The notes beneath the pieces are model-generated. The model searched no databases and had not been told where the DNA came from. It saw only the letters and a program-made list of their open reading frames with translations. A stretch of DNA of 64,000 nt from positions 1,285,001 to 1,349,000 of the forward strand of contig OZ025878.1 of the NCBI GenBank assembly GCA_964019415.1, written 5' to 3'. A program made the position numbers and the translations under genes. Below are positions 23,204-33,629 of this stretch, piece by piece (within the stretch, counting starts at the first letter, position 1; the number at the start of each line of letters is the position of its first letter). The DNA is from Ianthella basta (lineage: Eukaryota; Porifera; Demospongiae; Verongiida; Ianthellidae).

Positions 23204-24067
23204 ATGGCTTCTCGTCTCTTCGGCTCCGCCAGCCATTTATTCCTTCCCAAACCTCCTTCCCTGGAGATTGGAAAGGAGTTCAGTCGCGGTTCCTACGGCG
23301 CAGTGCGTTTCGGACGACTGGACGGAAAAGACGTTGCTGTGAAAGGAATCCATGGACTTCTCTTGGCTGCGGCGAGAGAAGAGGGCGGCTTGGATAGGAT
23401 ACTTCATGATTTCCGCCACGAATGCGATCTTCTCGAAGGACTGGAACACCCTCACGTGGTGGGGTTCAAGGGAGCGTTCTACGACGAGACGACTGATGAG
23501 CCTATACTTGTGATGGAGCTGATGGCGGAGAACCTTGCGCAATATCTGGAGCGGAACAGAGGTCGACTGAACCGGCAGAGACAGCTGGCGATTTGTATTG
23601 AGATTGTGTGCGGTATCCGCTTCCTCCACACGCGCACTCCTCCCATTGTGCACAGAGATCTCACGGACAGGAACATTCTCTTAACTGTCGATGGTGTGGT
23701 GAAGATCGGTGACCTCGGCCAGTCCAAGATGAAGGTTAAGGAGTACTTCAGCACTGTTCAGCCAGGGGCTGTGCATTTCATGCCCCCTGAATCCCTGCAG
23801 TCGTCACCCGTCTATAATGAGAAGCTGGACATATTCTCCCTTGGTGTGCTCATGCTGGAGGTAGCCACCCAGCAGCCCCCTCATATGAGTCTGGTTGGTA
23901 TCGGCACCATTACAGAGTTGCAGCGTCGTAAAGAGGACCTCTTCAAACTGGATGAGGACCACCCTCTGCGGCCCCTGATCCTGTCCTGTTTGAATGACAA
24001 CCCAGAAATGAGACCAGATGTTGTGTCAGTCCACACTCAACTGTTGGCCACGGTGGAAGGAGTTGAG
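23204..24067 (+). CDS. TKL-type protein kinase B
   Basis: The start chosen is ATG at 23204 (MASRLFGSAS); the in-frame stretch before it has no ATG. The exon is 288 codons in phase 0, with donor GTCAGT at 24068; unspliced, the frame ends TAA at 24077-24079. Motifs: glycine loop FSRGSYGAVRFG, AVK lysine K47, FRHEC helix C, HRDLTDRN (150-157), DLG (170-172), MPPES and DIFSLG. It is a diverged relative of kinases A and C, sharing the same insert after the lysine (LLLAAAREEGG...) and the DLG variant of A. Out-of-frame ATG 23155 opens an 80-codon frame overlapping this start, which may lower translation. Following exons were not resolved; it may be the 5' part of gene B. Confidence 0.85.
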
Positions 24068-24189
24068 GTCAGTGCATAATGTGTATTAGTTATAATGCCC
24101 CCTGTAGGAGGGATGTGGCTGAGTGCCTACCAATGAGCCGTATCCCAAGTGGAGGTGTTACTAAAGAATGAAGTTAACTCTCTATGTAG

Positions 24190-24690
24190 GGATGGTCCGA
24201 AAATTGCCGCTGCCCCAATAGAATTGTATAGGAACCAAATTTGCTGCATGAATCACTGCCAAGCATCACCAAATTGTACTGAGGTTGTATGGGTCCAGCA
24301 CGTCCAGGCCAAGATTGATGATGGCCGGAACCTGTGCAAGGCATGTGTGCCAGTTGAAGAAGTCAGGTTTCATCGTCTTCTTTCTTGCGTATATACCCAT
24401 AACTAGCGAACAGAAACAGTACAGTGCGTTGTTCAAATTCCAAACCAGAGTGCTTCTCTGTGACAATGTGCTTTTGTAGGCGCTGGAGTGCAACAAAAAC
24501 TTGCCTTTGGACAATTTTCCTGCACAAACCAGTGGAGCCTCTGAAGAATCTGCCATTTTGGTGATGTTAGTAATCATCTGTGTTTATCATTTAGTTAGTC
24601 TTTTTGTCCCCTTCTTCCTCACAGACGGACAAATCGGTACTGGCAAATTGTATATTCACCAAAATGCACCTTCACTCGCTCAGGTTTAGT
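24190..24690 (+). CDS. candidate small exons downstream of kinase B
   Basis: Three splice-bounded stretches look protein-like: 24190-24366 (DGPKIAAAPIELYRNQICC..., Cys-rich, ending VPVEEV), 24481-24561 (ALECNKNLPLDNFPAQTS...) and about 24625-24683 (DGQIGTGKLYIHQNAPSLAQ). The first would need phase 2 upstream, which the kinase donor (phase 0) does not offer, so the chain is incomplete. They show no family resemblance I can name. Confidence 0.3.
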
Positions 24691-25336
24691 GTTTCAACAA
24701 GGAATTATAGTTTTCTTCCTGTATATCCCTAACAGACTAGTGCAACAACTTGTTCCACATGGAAAGTTGGATACCATATTCCCGCATAATGTATTTGTGC
24801 CCGTACCATATGTAGTGAATTCCATGCATCAATTGATGAATATGCGTAGTGTCTGAATGGCTATGTATGCTACTGTGTGTTGTTGTTGCATGTGGTTACT
24901 TTAAGTTTCGTGTATCGTGGCCTTTCATATTGTATTTTTCTGGCTCATGCATGTAGGAGTCCAAGGGAGGAGCAGTCTTGGAATTTCAGTCTGATAGCCG
25001 TATGTTCAATTCCATCTGTTTATATACTGAGTATCACGGGTGTCAAGCGTGTCCTGTCTATACTGACATGCATGTGCCACATAGTTATGTATGGTAGGAG
25101 TCGAGCTGGGACAAAGCTTTGCAGCTTCACAGCTGCATGTTCAAAGCTCCTTGTATACGAATTTGCAGCTTTCCTACTATCAAAAGGTTCAAAATGTATG
25201 TTTTGTTGAATGTCTTTCTGTGGCAGTATGATTTTGACATTCTGAGTTTGTCGTTTTGTGAACAGAGGGAAACTATGGTCTATTGTCTCCTTCAAATACA
25301 GCACTCTGCATGTCAAAATAGCCGTAGCATGGTGTA

Positions 25337-25966
25337 GCGTACGAAACCAATTATCGACCAGTTTTTGTACCTTGTACTGTAACTCAGATGCTGAAGGTCG
25401 CAGTAGCTGAACAACCTGTCTTCTCGCACAACCATGCATTTTGAAGCCATAACTAAATTCATTGCCTAAGTGCATGCTCGCCATTTCCATGGACCTTGGT
25501 GGTTGACCAGTTATTGACCACCTGTACCTATTATCAACTGCACATACAAACATCTAGTACCAATTATCAACTGTTTCTCACAAATTGTTTAGTAACTTCG
25601 CTTCGCAACAACCCTGCAACCTGGGATTTGGCAGGATTGCAGAGCAAGGTGTACCAAGCCTGTGTAGTAGATTTTGAAAGGAAGGCTGGTAGCGTTCGCA
25701 AGCTGCAAAGTGTTCAGGTAAGATGCACACACGTTTATTCATGCGCCCGTTCACGCAGCAATGATTTTTGTGTATAGAGGGCCTTTCCTTCTCTTAAAAC
25801 AAGCAACTAACGTTTACCAGAATCTAAGGGAAGCCTTCTGTCCACGCACAAAAGTCCCTTACTCTGTTTATGGTTCCGTAAATGTCCGCAAACTATTGTA
25901 CATCTCTCATGATTCAGGATACTACAGCTCAATAATTGGTGCCGGTCAATGATTGGTTACGTACGC
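25337..25966. mobile_element. TA-flanked TIR element with CGTACGAAACC ends (copy 1)
   Basis: Inverted ends GCGTACGAAACCAATTATCG (left) and GCGTACGTAACCAATCATTG (right, reverse complement), with TA on both sides (25335-25336, 25967-25968). Internal TTATCGACCAG-like motifs repeat in both orientations. It carries a splice-bounded stretch ending at about 25718 ([18 protein letters not shown]), also present in copy 2 (34662-35908). It is 630 bp and non-autonomous in appearance. Confidence 0.75.
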
Positions 25967-25968
25967 TA

Positions 25969-27307
25969 ACATACAGTATGGTAGTAGCCTGTACTATTAT
26001 TGCTCTTCAGATCTGTTACTTAGCTTTTGGCACCACTTTTCCCCAGTGCCATGAAGTGAATTAGATCATGCATGCATGCAATTGCAGTGGATATATGTAC
26101 TAGTTGATAATCATGAGTGAGACCACAGCCGTGAGGAGCCCGATGGATGGTCCTCCAATGGTCCACCAATGGTCTGAAGGCTGGCAGTGGTCATGTCTAA
26201 TCAACAAGTATTTCGAGTTAAAAAAACTTGTGGAGCGCCGGGGTGCCCCTGAATTGGAACTACTTGCTAGCAATCTTCACATGAATGTTCAGTAGTTCAG
26301 AATGTTTGGGATACAGCAAGGCTGATGGCCTGAAATATACATTAAGATGCAATAGATTGTTGGGTTTGCAAGAGTTTCAAGTCACCAGAGCAGCCACACA
26401 CAAACACACATGCATATGCGTGCACACACACGCGCGCACACACACAGTGAGAGAGATGGGGGTAGACACAGAGCGTTAGTCTGTTGTAAATGGAGGAACA
26501 TTTCAGCGCATGTTACCTGCCCATAGTGTAATTTCGATTCCTCTAGGAGTACTAACCTTTGCACACTTCGGTGCCATGATTTCCTGAAGTGCACCGTGCT
26601 TTTCCACTATCTCAACGAACTCCACGAGGGTAGCTAGCTAGCTTCCCATCATGCACAATATCAGGCTTTTTGGTTGAATATCAAGCCAATTCATCCAAGG
26701 AACCTCATTGCGTTGGTATCCTATAATGAACAAATGGTTCTAAGCTCGCATTAACTAATTAAAAGGCACTATGCAATAGAGGAAGCTTAAATGTAGTAAG
26801 TCGATAGTGACTCGTCTCAGAGAGCCACCATTTTAAAATGCCCGTTGCTGGGTCTTTACGATATTTGGAGCTATATCTCACAGGAGAGTCTTTCAATAGG
26901 CTTCTTATTAGTATTACCATGTAAAGACATATCTATGTCCTAATTTTGCTTAATGAATAGACGGCGAAATGCGAACATAGATGATTGTGAGCCTTGTAAA
27001 GTGTAGACCTCGAGCGCCGCCATCTTAAATTGCCCAAAATATACATACATAGTCCATTACGAACATGAAGCCATACGAATACCTAAAAGTTAAACAATAT
27101 GGGGGCGTCTTTGGCACCCCCAAAATACGATCAGGGCTGTTATTGCCAAGCCGAAAGGGGAGGCAACTAATCATGTTGTGTTGTCATCCCCTGTATATAT
27201 GTATGTATGTATATCCGTCACAGTCAAATCGGGTCACCTCGATTGCACAACTATATACCGCTACCTTCCCATGTGACTTGTTTCGACGGGTTGCCCTTAA
27301 GGTCTTC
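25969..27307. other. intergenic or intronic filler
   Basis: AT-rich. It contains a short CA/CG tract near 26395-26450 and otherwise short frames on both strands without conservation. I see no gene. Sequence around 26820-27050 (ACCATTTTAAAATGCCC, CCATCTTAAATTGCCC) looks like degraded repeat. Confidence 0.4.
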
Positions 27308-28159
27308 CGCATGTGGGTTATGTCCGTTGCTGCCAAGGCATTGTTTACATAGAGTGAACCGTGTGGTTTTATCACATTCTTCCGTGTTACCGTGGATACG
27401 CATGTGACTGTGATCTGAAAGCCTGAATTGTTCAGAAATGCAGAATTCGTCGTTCCTGTCTGATGCAATCGCGAAGAAAATTGTTCCATGTTGCAGCGAG
27501 ACGTCCACGCATGGCTTGAAGAAGGTTATGCTGTCATTCTAGAGGGCTAATTCGAACGAATTGTGACGTTTCAGCAGGAAGTCACGGCCTTGTCACGTGA
27601 AAATGGCTGTTCGGCATGGCTGTCACTGCAGTTCTGAAGAAAATCGTTGTGTGGATAGCGGTCATGCAAGAAAAAGACATGGAGAATGCTTGTTTCGGAA
27701 GCAAAGACAAGGATCTGACTTTTCCATGTGACCGTTTGTTGTACGTTGTTCCTGTGCAGAGTTATAAGGTGCGTAACTTGCAACAAAAGGGGAGGAATTT
27801 AGTTTTCTTGATGTAACTTTGCAGCGGAGTAATTTACCAACTTCGCTCACATGGAAAAGTTAGAATGCTTGATTGTGTATCGCGCCATGTGCTTAGTTTC
27901 TTGCTGAGCCTCTGCATCGCTATCCACACCGACGATATGGGCTATTTACTGGGTTACTTGACGGCGACGTTCTTCTTATAGGAGACCGACTATACCCAAA
28001 TTTTAAACATACATTTGTAGTGCAAGGATAGATGTTCATGATGATACCAAACACGAGTTCCTTGAATGCGATTTGGAGGAGAAATAAGGGGACATACGGA
28101 GACAAATATTTTGCCCGCGCGGAAGCCCCATTGTTTACATAGAACATAACCCACATGCG
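27308..28159. mobile_element. TIR element with CGCATGTGGG ends (copy 1)
   Basis: Inverted ends CGCATGTGGGTTATGTCC (27308-) and its complement ending at 28159, with TTGTTTACATAGA inside both ends. The interior matches the element at 39039-39892 in reverse orientation (GCAAAGTTACA..AAGAAAACTAA). No transposase was recognised. Confidence 0.7.
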
Positions 28160-28798
28160 TTGGACTGTAGCTCCTTCCATTGGGCCTTGCTGTGCTTACG
28201 CTTATGATCCTTTCCTTCTCAAGCTATTCTTCTGGACAGTGGATGCCTCGAATCTGCTTAACATATGGCTATCTCTCTATACGCTTCGCACAGTGCGTAT
28301 TGTGACTGTCAGTCAAGTTCAGCGCAACGTTGACCATGGATTAGTTCTGCCATGTTGCCTAACGTCATTCTAACCACGTGGTCCAGACCTCTTTCACTGC
28401 TCCCTGGGGAATGTGTCTGCTTCATTGGGTTCTTGTGCAATGGCAATGCAACAAAGCTCCTCTGCATGCACAATTTTAATAGCATATTTAAATATCTTCA
28501 CTGCATCCATTAAGTACTTCATCTGTCAGTTTCTTCACTTATTCTGTCCTGTGTATGAGCTTCTTTGCCAGCGAGGCTAATTGCCTTTCAGTGTATGCCT
28601 AATTACTGTCTATACATTTGAATGGCAAAGGATCTGAATATGAGGTGGTGCCATCTCATCGACACAATCACTTTAAGCAAGTCTTGCTTAAGGGCAAGGA
28701 GAGATAATTGCAAGTGGATGCCATAGCTCAGTGTCAGATCTATCGAGTGTTGGCATCTTATGCCAGAGGCCCTGGTCAACTCACAAAAGCATTCTTAA

Positions 28799-31180
28799 CC
28801 CTTTACCGTGCATGAGCCACTATAGTGGCTTTCCTATAATTACATGCAAATGTTCACGCAACAGTTAGTTTGTCCGATGTTGGTCGCGCTTGGTATACGC
28901 GTTCTATGTATCATCTTTACTTCATTTGTACAGTTACAGCGTCATACATTCAACAGTAAAAGAGTTACAAGCAGTGGAAAATCTTGTTATACTGAATTAT
29001 ACAAAGCGAATTTAGTGTGAAACAGACGGAAACAGGGCTCCGCGCACAGGAAAACCGGGCCTTTGGGGTCACACTCCAAGCAGCAGTATACCACTCTTCT
29101 TCGGATGCCGACTTTGCTGCAAATTCTGCACTGGCCAAGTTTTTTTGCATTGCAAAGGGAAATGCCTCTCACAGAAACGAGCAGATGGTGGGGCATCTAA
29201 CGATGGATGGGCAGAATGCTTCCTGGCATTGTGGCTGGACATCAGCTCGGTAGAAAGATCGAGAATGAACTCTTGGAGTGTGAGTTTCGTGCTGTGTGGG
29301 GTATCGCGGTGAAGGATGTAGCTGTTGACCACACTGATGCCCACCATAAAGTAGAATAGTGAAAGCCATCACTTTCTTGATCTCCTCCTGCTGCTGTAGG
29401 CCTTTCTTAGCTGGTCTGCCACATCTACTCCCCCCCATATAGGAGTTGTACAGCTGTACAGATAGTGGGCAGGTCACGATGATCCTCGATCCATCTTTAT
29501 TCTTCCATTTCACTGTTGTTAGGTTGGATGGCTTGCAGATGATGTTGATAAAGGGTACGGCCTTTTTGTCCTTCCAGATGAAACACTGCACCCCTTAAGA
29601 AACAATTTTGGATTGATGTTCTCCCCTCTTCAGTCGCCGATTTAGCTCCTTCTTGTTCTTCAGGGCTAAGGGTCAGTCTACCCGATCCATGCGTGCAGTG
29701 GCGATACAATAGGTATTCTTGGTTAGCAAGTATTTTGCCAAGGGAACAGAGGAGAAGTAGTTGTCAAAGAAAACAAAGTGGCCCTTTTCTCTAGCTGGCT
29801 TGATCATGGTGTGTATGACTAATGCACCCAAGCATGCTCTGTGACACCTGGTGTGGCCCCGCAGTAGACTGTAAAGTTGTATAGGTATCCAGTGTGAGCG
29901 TCACTGAGAGCCCAGACCTTGTACCCACGCTTAGTAGGCTTCATTGATCATTATTGCTTCATAGATGAGCGCCCCTTGAAGCCCACCATTGCCTCATCAA
30001 CTGAGACTTTCCTGTGTAAGGCATAGTGCTTCTGACTGTCTTCTCTAATTGTTTCCATCATGGGCCGGATCTTGTGCAGCTTATCATAGCCAGGCTCGCC
30101 TCACTTCTTTGATGTCGAGTTGTCACTCAGGTGTAGACTGCTCTGCAATGCCTTAAATCTACGGACTGGCATACCCTGACTGATTCCTGGTGCCCCAAGG
30201 AGAGGATGCTGTGCCCAGTAGTCTTCCATGCATGGTAGCTTATGTACCCCCATTGCCAGGTGTATCCCCAGAAAGAGCTTCATTTCATTTTCTGTGGTAT
30301 CAACCCAGCTGTATGATGTGCCCGGGGGTTGTTGCCTGGCATAGAGATTACACTGCTTTGCAAGAGTGTCGAAGACGTTTTCCCTCATGATTAGGAGGAA
30401 GAATTCCTCTACACTTGCAGTGCCAGGAAGATCGTGGTTTGGCCCAGCCTTTGTCGTAAACGGAGGTGGAGTGAATGGTGCAGAGGCTGTGGTTGATGAA
30501 GAAGACCCAGAGGCATCTTTTGCATCACTACTGTCAGTCTCACTGTCACAAGACTGTGACTCATGTCTGTTTTCTTGTGTGTCATCATCACTGTGGTCAT
30601 CATCATGGGTTTCTTTACTGTTCTGTACCTCTGTATCATTTTCAAGTTGGCTTGCTCATGCTGCATGTCTGAGTCATTCAGTGATCGGTCTGTCTCTTCT
30701 ACTTCCAACTGTGCAAGCTCTAGGGCATCAGGTAAGTATGTCTCGTCGCCGTCATCTTCATCCTCCGATTCGGACCAGCCACCTTCCACGTCTGAGTCTT
30801 CAAGCAGTTCAATAGCCTGCTCTACTCCCAGTCTTGTTTGTCTGCTCATTGTGACAGGAGCTGCACATATGCAGATGTTTTGGCGTTATGTTATGAGATG
30901 TTAGGGCAATAAAATCGTGCACAAATTGCTGTTTGCTATCGTAGCTAACCATGTGAAGAAAAGACACCGCCAACTTGTTCCCAAGAACGGACGAGCGAAC
31001 ATCCAGATGACTCAGTAAAGCGACAATGTATGAGCCTCCCGACAATGGCCAGCAGTTGCAGAAATGTCCTTGTGTTGAGCTAGAATGAGCTGCTAAAATG
31101 GAGCCTGTTACGCGCCACTATAGTGGCTCATGCACGTGTACGCACAAAGCGAAAGTAAAAAAAACACGAACAGTAAGGGG
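28799..31180 (-). mobile_element. piggyBac-like DNA transposon, complete ends, broken transposase
   Basis: TTAA flanks both sides (28795-28798 and 31181-31184). Terminal repeats are CCCTTTACCGTG (left) and CCCCTTACTGTT (right, reverse complement). Inside both ends lies a 22-bp subterminal inverted repeat (28808-28829 and 31114-31135) built on the palindrome GCCACTATAGTGGC. The minus strand encodes a piggyBac-type transposase: acidic N-terminus (30849 down), DDE region with FLGIHLAMGVHKLPCMEDYW (around 30280-30230) and VSVDEAMVGFKG (about 30010), and the C-terminal Cys-rich zinc finger (CRICSKVGI...CCLECDPKGP, 29130-29030). It is interrupted by frameshifts (for example near 30650) and stops, so it is inactive. 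Total 2382 bp. Confidence 0.9.
29030..30849 (-). pseudogene. piggyBac transposase remnant
   Basis: It begins at ATG 30849 (MSRQTRLGVEQAIELLEDSD), rich in Asp/Glu as in piggyBac N-termini. The reading frame then changes near 30650, again downstream of 30101, and the middle section (30100-29600) has several stops. The C-terminus keeps the Cys/His pattern of the family's PHD-like finger. The normal length is near 550-600 residues, and the relic spans about that. Without repair it could not make protein, but its ends could still be moved by a related active transposase. Confidence 0.85.
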
Positions 31181-31214
31181 TTAAGCTTGGTAATATATAG
31201 TACTCATGCATTCT

Positions 31215-31330
31215 GTAAATTAATAGCAATACCATGCTCATGTGTGATGCATTACTACGTTGTTTTTGAAAATTGTCATGAATGGTGAGTATGTGGTATT
31301 GCATACTCTTATCTCTTACATACAGTACTC
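31215..31330. repeat. single arm of the palindromic repeat family
   Basis: ACCATGCTCATGTGTGATGCA...CATACTCTTATCTCTTA matches the arms at 14108-14235 and 15060-15154. It lies directly beside the piggyBac element. Confidence 0.55.
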
Positions 31331-31557
31331 TAGATATCACTTATTGCACAGTGCTTTGCGTCTATTTACCCTTGGATCTGATGTGTATACTGTAGCTACC
31401 TATCCACACATACACTGAAGTGCCGTGTAACATTATTCTTATTTACATGACTGTATATTTAAAATAATTATTAATATTATATGTAATCTTAAAACCATGG
31501 AAGAATGGACAATTAGTGTGTGTATTCATTCAGAGTCAATTTCAAGAGGTATATCCC

Positions 31558-31660
31558 TCCGTCTACAATCCTTCCTTGTTTATGACGTAACAGCGCACTG
31601 AATATCCTTGTCATTCAGCTATGCAAATAGCTGAAAAGAGGCAGAAATGCAAAGCAAAAA
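31558..31660. repeat. dispersed repeat GTCTACAATC...GACGTAACAGC (copy 1)
   Basis: About 100 bp, nearly identical to 39998-40100 (TATGACGTAACAGCGCACTG, CATTCAGCTATGCAAATAGC). No coding potential; a SINE or MITE fragment. Confidence 0.6.
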
Positions 31661-31993
31661 TACATTCCCTCAGGCACTGCCATTTTACTTTTGGAATTGG
31701 ATTGAGGGTGTGAGTTTGTACTTCGATTGTAAAGGGTTATTGCATTCCTCTTGCATATGTTAATGACCTAGGTTTTGCATGGACCGGCTGGCCCCCCTCT
31801 TTGCACCGGCCCTCCTCCTTGTTCCTACGGTTTTTCCACCAGGTGGTTTGCCATGCCCTTCAGACACACTGCACCATTCCTACATCTGCCTTTGTTTATG
31901 AAGGAAACATTTTTACACATCCTTATGCCTATTGCATTGTATAGGTCTTCATACCCCTAGAATCATCCTTTATTATAGTCTTTCTTTCTGTAG

Positions 31994-32350
31994 CTCCTGT
32001 GCTGCCCCAGAAGTTATCTGACTCAGCGTGTTCACCTGGCGGGTCTGAGTCATTTTTAATCACACAAGATTCTAGGACAACCAATAACAGTACACAAGGT
32101 AAGTCTAAGTGTTCTTCCAAAACCCATCCTGCAGCACCAGCATATGTACAGTGCTGATATTTTATCCCTTAACCTGTCACATCCCGGATGTGACACATGT
32201 TGTAATTCTTAAACAGACTCAATCACTACTCACATGATAGAGCACAGACACCTCCATAAAGTGTCAGCTCTTTTGTTGTATAGCTCATGGCTAATGTTGC
32301 TTTCGTACTCCCAGCTCTGTCACAGCTGTTTTCTCTTGCATCCTCGGAAG
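31994..32350 (+). pseudogene. orphan linker exons of a former ZU5-CARD gene
   Basis: 31994-32098 (donor GTAAGT) encodes APVLPQKLSDSACSPGG..., a 105-nt match to exon 61471-61575 of gene C. 32314-32350 matches the start of exon 61788 (LSQ.FS) and then breaks off at the repeat beginning near 32350. In gene C these exons follow ZU5; here they precede the ZU5 exon of gene B, so they are leftovers of an older unit truncated by rearrangement. Confidence 0.6.
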
Positions 32351-32922
32351 AGGAGATTACTGTATTTTGGCAATTTGGCGATTCTCCATGATTTGGGTAG
32401 CCACACGTCTTCTTAGATTGTTTAGCAAGTTTGAGGTGCTCCTGAGTCTCTGTTGCCGAGAAATTGTCAGTTAAATGTAGCTGCCTCACCATTTTATTTA
32501 TATACGCAGGGTACGAAATAGCCGGGCTAAAAATGGCCGCTTTGCTTTAACTCCTGACGAATTCGGTCTCATTTTGTATTGTACTGATGTTTTATAGAGC
32601 TATAACTGTGGGAATCATCTTCTAAAGTGAGAATGAAGCTGTCAGAAGAGTGATGCTCGTGCTACACTGGCCTAATGTTCCAGTCAGTGTTGTGGAAGAG
32701 GTCTTTCATGATATGAAGCCAAGGGCAACTTTTGCAGTCAAAAGGTCCAAACTGTAGTTCATATAATGCAGAAGGCATGCCTTATCCGAGCGCATTCACT
32801 TAAAGGGCCCAAACTACTGTTCAGTGGCACTTTATGCCCCTTCAAAGTTGCCATTTTTCGGCGGCCATTTTTGAATTGTAATGATTTGAACTAATCTTCA
32901 ATTTCTACTGGCGACTGTCACA
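32350..32922. mobile_element. TGTGAG-TIR element (copy 1, left end lost)
   Basis: The right end ATTTCTACTGGCGACTGTCACA lies next to TA at 32923. Internal sequence (CCATTTTATTTATATACGCA, CGGCGGCCATTTTTG) matches the elements at 55194-55788 and 60266-60700. Confidence 0.65.
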
Positions 32923-32991
32923 TATGCAACTTTTAAGATTAATTCATGGTTCTCAACAACACAAACAAGTCAGGGACTCCATGCATATCAT

Positions 32992-33574
32992 TAGCCTCGC
33001 TAAGCCAGGCCTATTTTATATGGGGAAAATAGGCCTGGTACATTGACATACATTGGGTTGTTTCCTTTGCAGCCCACAGTCAGATTGCAGAAAAGCCGTT
33101 ATGTCACCTGATATCCAAAATGGCTACCTCCACCTGCTCCAAAAGCTCTTGCTGGTGCTGGAATCTTTCGTAGCCACTGAAGTACTTTTGGCAGACGTAC
33201 TGAGGATTGTGTGAACTCTGTATTATCTCATCAACTTCGATACTGCGCACATTAGCTGACTCGTTCAACTTACGGGAAAACAGTTCCTTCCAGGCTGCAA
33301 TCATCTATTCTGAAGCCGCACTGCACAGCAATCGCCTCTCATACTTCTTGAGGGAAGCTGCGCTAACTCCGCAACCAAGACAAAATTTGCTCTCTTCTAT
33401 GACTTGTGCATATTCATGTTTGTATGTATTTGTGTGTGTGCAGGTATTAATTAGGATTAGTGTTGACGTTTGCTAACGTTGTGCAATCCAGTTCGACATC
33501 TGATACAACTCGATGTATGGCAGTGTACCAGGCCTACTTTCCCCATATACAATAGGCCTGGCTTAGCGAGGCTA
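32992..33574. mobile_element. TIR element TAGCCTCGC with 9-bp target duplication
   Basis: Inverted ends TAGCCTCGCTAAGCCAGGCC (32992-) and complement (to 33574), extending some 50 bp. The 9-bp direct repeat GCATATCAT lies at 32983-32991 and 33575-33583. The paralogous locus in gene C (near 56980, CCATGCGTATCATATC) is the uninterrupted target. A 66-codon minus frame (33304-33104) is of unknown nature. Confidence 0.85.
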
Positions 33575-33629
33575 GCATATCATATCACACTCAATTTATT
33601 TTTTGGGACTATAATGTAGTACTGCCTTA

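Noticed and set aside
23155-23397. 80-codon frame as a separate gene upstream of kinase B
   Set aside because: Overlaps the kinase coding sequence in another frame and is Arg/Ser/Gly-rich; better seen as an upstream ORF.
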